Origin: Drosophila persimilis
Taxonomy: Eukaryota > Arthropoda > Insecta > Diptera > Drosophilidae
Direction: 5' to 3'
Assembly: GCF_003286085.1 (NCBI RefSeq)
Contig: NW_020825289.1
Coordinates: 11,284,001-11,348,000, forward strand
DNA: 64,000 bases
The position numbers were made by a program, and so were the translations under genes. Positions 60,224 through 64,000 of the stretch are shown one piece after another (within the stretch, counting starts at the first letter, position 1; each line of letters opens with the position of its first letter). The notes under the pieces were generated by a model. That model was not told the origin of the DNA. It saw only the letters and a program-made list of their open reading frames with translations, and did no database searches.

Positions 60224-63200
60224 AATTAAATGGTGATATTTTATTAAAAGAGACACATTGCCTTTACCATTTCCCATTTACCAATTTCCATTGCCATGGC
60301 AAATAGATGCTGCGATTTTCGCTCATTTTGCGGTGCAACTGAGCGTATACGCAACGCGGGGTAGACCGGTGCCTGCCACCATGGGCAGGTGTCTCGAGCG
60401 CCGCCGTTGGTTGCCATAACGCTGACGCTGACGTGGCAGTGGTCTCACACCTTCATAAATCCAAACCCAAACCCAATCCTGAGACCGAGACGGAGACCGA
60501 GTCCTGGCGGCGCCTGCACTCCAAACAGCCGTAGGAGGGTTGCAGACATCGCTGCTATTTATTCCGGATTTGTCTACCTTGCCCCTTTTTTTATTTATGT
60601 TTGGCAGACGCCAATTTTCATGGCGGTCTCTCCGACCCCACAACGGATATGCAGCTCAGCAGTGTCTGCCTCCGCTGGTCCTGCTGGTCGCGTCTTCTTT
60701 TGCGTCGGATCTGGTGGAGAGTCCACATCCCTGCGATTTCTGCTGCGGCCATGCGGAAAATAAAAGAAAGCCAAGCCCGACCCCAATCCCAAACCCCAAA
60801 CTGTCGTCGTTGCCGTGTGCGGGCTCACCTTTGATTGTCTTAGAGCCGCTTGGCAATGCTGGTCAGACCTTTGGTTGCCGAGTAATGAAATCTGCCCCAA
60901 AGCAGGGGTAAACACGTAGGGGAGGGATGGATGGATGGATTGCCGGGGAGCCTTTTCCTTTGTTTGCTATCTGTACAAAACATTTTTGCTGTAAATATTT
61001 TAACTGGAAAATGCTTCTGCGTCTGCTTATCCTGGCTCTGGCTTTGTTCTGGCTTTTTCTTGTGGGCACGTTGGAAGCGTTTCGAAATTGTTGCCGTTCA
61101 AAGTGCACTGCCACTTCTGCCGCTGCTCCGACTTATCTGTCTTCTGTCTGTCATTTGGCTAAACACTTTAAGGAAACTATTGCTGGCCAAGACTTTTGAT
61201 TAAAAAACTTTTGGCCAGCCAACAGCAAACAAATTCAATAAGCGCCGCTCCGAAAATCAATACACAAAATCGCCCACAGATGCCAGACTTACTAATCTAA
61301 GCCACAAAACACAGCCGCAGAATGGTGCGGCAATGGAGATGGAGATGCGACTCCAATGGAGTCGGTGTCGGAGTCGGGGATTGTAAGTGGGGGGAGGCAC
61401 ATAAATTCAAGATGTGGCCATAAGATTTATGACGATTGCGAACATGAACGTGGAATTTTTGGCGTCCTCGCCAGGAAGAGAGAGAGAGAAAGAGCAAAGC
61501 GGCGTGGCGCGGTGGCAACATTTGGGAGCCTCTGGCCTTTGAGCTTTGCTGTGGCTAGGACTGTGGCTGGGGTGAAGAGGGGCCTTAAGATGGTCGGCAA
61601 TTTACAGTAGGCATATAAAATACACATAAAAATTGAAACTGCTCTTCGGGCCTCTCCAAGTCAGCAGACATGGCCGTCCGGCCGGCCGAGAGGGCGTATA
61701 CTTTACGCATTTTAAGTTTCAATTCCACAGTCGAATTTATGGCCAAGGATGCGAATGTGGCGGCCGCTGCTGCTGTGGATGCCGATGCGCCATGGCTATT
61801 TTATGGCCACTTCCGCTGACCAAAATTCTAAGTGATTTCTGGCATAAAAGCATTACCTCCAGTCAGATAGAAACTTGCAGAAAGAGAGTGGCAGCAGAAT
61901 ATATATGTATATCTTGGGCAATTCTTGAGCTAATGAAGAACTCAATGATGAAGCTCGCGACGGAGAGCAAATGCTTAAATCAAATTTTTCACTCCCTTAT
62001 TTATCGGATGCTTAATGAAATCCGGGAAATATTTTTCCACGCCATTTCCATGGCCAGCAATCAATTGTCAACGTCATCGCGAGTCTCTCCTCGGCCGTGG
62101 ACGTGGACGTGCCGCGTCGAGACGGAGGACCGACGACCTCCATAATCCGGCTTATTATGCAAAGTAAATGCCACCGACTCTGTGTCCCTTTGCCTGCCCC
62201 TGATAATCTTCGGCGATATTTCATTGTCGTCGTCGCCGAGCCTTGTAAATGCGTTAACAGCCCTACGATTCGTCTCCGTCTCCTTCTGCGTCTGCGTCCT
62301 TCTGCGAGTCCCCAATTCTGAAATACTTCCGCTTCCGTTTACCGCTTATGCACTTCCTCTGCTCATTTGTCGCCAGTTTGTTTCTCATATCTCGCGGCCG
62401 TATCCTTGGACTTTTTTACGGAGATTTTACGCTGTTGCCGACATATTTTCATCACATGCAAATTTCCATTTCGCAATTGTCCCGCAGCAGCGTAATTTTA
62501 CCAATTTCCATAAACTGTTTTCAGTTTCAGTTCCAGCCTCAGCTTTCTGTGTTATCCCATTTCCTCGCTCATATCATGTGTTGATGTGTTTTCCCTCTCG
62601 CTTTGATGGTCCGCCATCCCCGTTCCGGGGAAGGGACAAGCAGGATTTGCATTTGCGGCAGCAGTTTCCCCTTTTCTGCCTCATTTCCATACTAAATGGT
62701 TTTTCTCGAAATTGATGAAGTATCAAATTATACGCCCAGCTCTGAAATGATTCCGATTCCCATTCAGATTCTTCGTCGCATTTCGGACACGTTTCATTCT
62801 ATTTGGGTCTCAGCTGTGGGCCATTACTTAGCTCTAGGAGTGATATGATATTTCCTTAAATATTCCTATTACAGCTATTGCTTTTCCCCATAACGAATTC
62901 ATTTTCAAAGTCCATTTGGGGGCCTGCTTATGGCTTTCTCTGATATGTATTTTCCTGAAAAGCAATTGATAAATTAAAATATGCTTACCATAATTTTATA
63001 GATCGAATCTAGAATCGAATATTGTAAACAACTAATGCTGTCAGTTATAAATAGCCATACACTATGTGATTATTTCTTCTTAAACTGGTACAAAATATTT
63101 CCAAAATGTAACTTAAATCGGATTTTCCATGTCCCATTTTCTAATTTAGAAAGTAAGCACAAATCTGATGATACAACCCCTTGATGATCCACCTTTAAAG

Positions 63201-64000
63201 ATGCGATTGCATATTGAGCAGCTTCCCCACTTCCTGCCCCATTCTGCTTCTCAGGAGATTTCAGGTTTAGTCATTTTTGGCCCGGCATTGGAATGACTTC
63301 ATTTAGAGCTCTCCGACCGCCTTACCATGCAAATTCGCAACTGATTTTGCGTTGAAATCACATTGTCATGAAGGGAAGGAAAACCGGCGACGTATGGAAA
63401 ATGCAAAAGCGATTTAAAAACTCTAAAATTAAGCCATCATAAGGTTTTACAGCCGGCCATCAAGCTGGAGTACAAGGTGGTAGAACCCACAGCGAAGCTC
63501 CACACAACAAAAAAAAAAGGAAGGCAGAAATGAAAGGAGTTGAAACGAAATAAGTGCAGTGCAATGTCATTAAAGTAGACAAGCAGACAATGAGGAGGAG
63601 CATCAGGGACCAGGACGTTGGGAACGCTGGGCTATGACCAACATAAAATCACAACACCGAGCAGATAGGAGAGACAGTCGAATGTGTGGATGGGCGGGCG
63701 CCCTCGTCCTGGCCGCTTATCGGACCACGTTTGTGTGTGTCCTTCCACAGGGTCCTCCTCATCCTTCTGCTCTCTCTGTGTGTGCGTTACGTATACGTGT
63801 ACGCTGTAATCTGTGCTTATAAAATGGCAAATGGCAGGGCTGCAGAGGGTTTTTAATTGTCTGTGCCGGATGGGCAGCCTTAAATGCTTCAGGCAGGAGA
63901 GCTCTTTCCTCACACAGGGAATGGCCAACGACTTTGTGGAACTTTGGCAGGGCCCAGAAGAAAAAATTTGGGCTGACAAAATACTCGTAGGGTTGGGCTC

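Larger units (their letters stand above)
56273..64000. other. Non-coding DNA between and beyond the repeat relics
   Basis: No gene is supported. It contains the listed relics and the hairpin, a possible small secreted frame at 61011-61199, and an AT-rich segment at 62840-63140. Confidence 0.55.

Noticed and set aside
62182..62715. 177-codon plus-strand frame
   Set aside because: Pyrimidine-rich sequence gives a Ser/Leu/Phe-rich reading with no domain.
1..64000. MicroRNA genes
   Set aside because: I compared remembered mature sequences of common fly microRNAs (bantam, let-7, miR-1, miR-9, miR-10, iab-4, miR-184 and others) by eye and saw no match. A folding scan was not possible, so novel hairpins may be missed.
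1..64000. CRISPR arrays, rRNA, bacterial operons or prophage
   Set aside because: The repeats are simple-sequence arrays without unique spacers, no rRNA signature is seen, and the splice sites and Pol III genes show eukaryotic DNA.

Overview
This is animal nuclear DNA, almost certainly from a Drosophila-type fly. The evidence is two intact eukaryotic tRNA genes with internal A and B boxes and Pol III T-run terminators, introns of 52-54 bp with fly-type splice sites, a Jockey/CR1-superclade LINE fragment, relics resembling the Helitron-type DINE-1/INE-1 repeats, and a very high density of short, imperfect simple repeats. The repeat style fits the obscura group (pseudoobscura/subobscura-like), but that is inference and no species can be named.

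The window is mostly a protein-gene desert. Nearly every open frame is short, crosses simple repeats, or lacks start or splice support. The one convincing protein gene is on the minus strand at about 16.42-16.90 kb. It has three small exons joined by a 54-bp and a 52-bp intron and encodes a 103-residue secreted protein: a 19-residue signal peptide, then a six-cysteine Kazal-like domain, with an AATAAA signal 59 bp past the stop.

Layout: 1-16.4 kb is non-coding with many microsatellites. 16.4-16.9 kb holds the Kazal-like gene. 17-22.1 kb is non-coding. 22.14-23.19 kb is a 5'-truncated LINE on the minus strand. 23.2-29.5 kb is non-coding and includes a strongly AT-rich island at 28.0-28.27 kb. 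29.50-29.84 kb is a near-perfect tandem duplication (167-bp units, period 173). 29.8-51.0 kb is non-coding. 51.07-51.73 kb holds two identical, divergently transcribed tRNA-Arg(CCT) genes. 51.7-64 kb is non-coding, with two Helitron-like relics at 55.9-56.3 and 58.2-58.5 kb, a possible older repeat near 59.9 kb and a perfect hairpin at 60.2 kb.

The genes do not form a pathway. The tRNAs serve translation of AGG codons, the Kazal-like protein is probably a secreted protease-inhibitor-type or seminal/defence protein, and the rest looks like regulatory or unconstrained intergenic or intronic DNA. Two 8-mers, TGTCAAAA and TTTATGGC, recur about five times more often than base composition predicts, which fits long-range regulatory DNA of a developmental locus but does not prove it.
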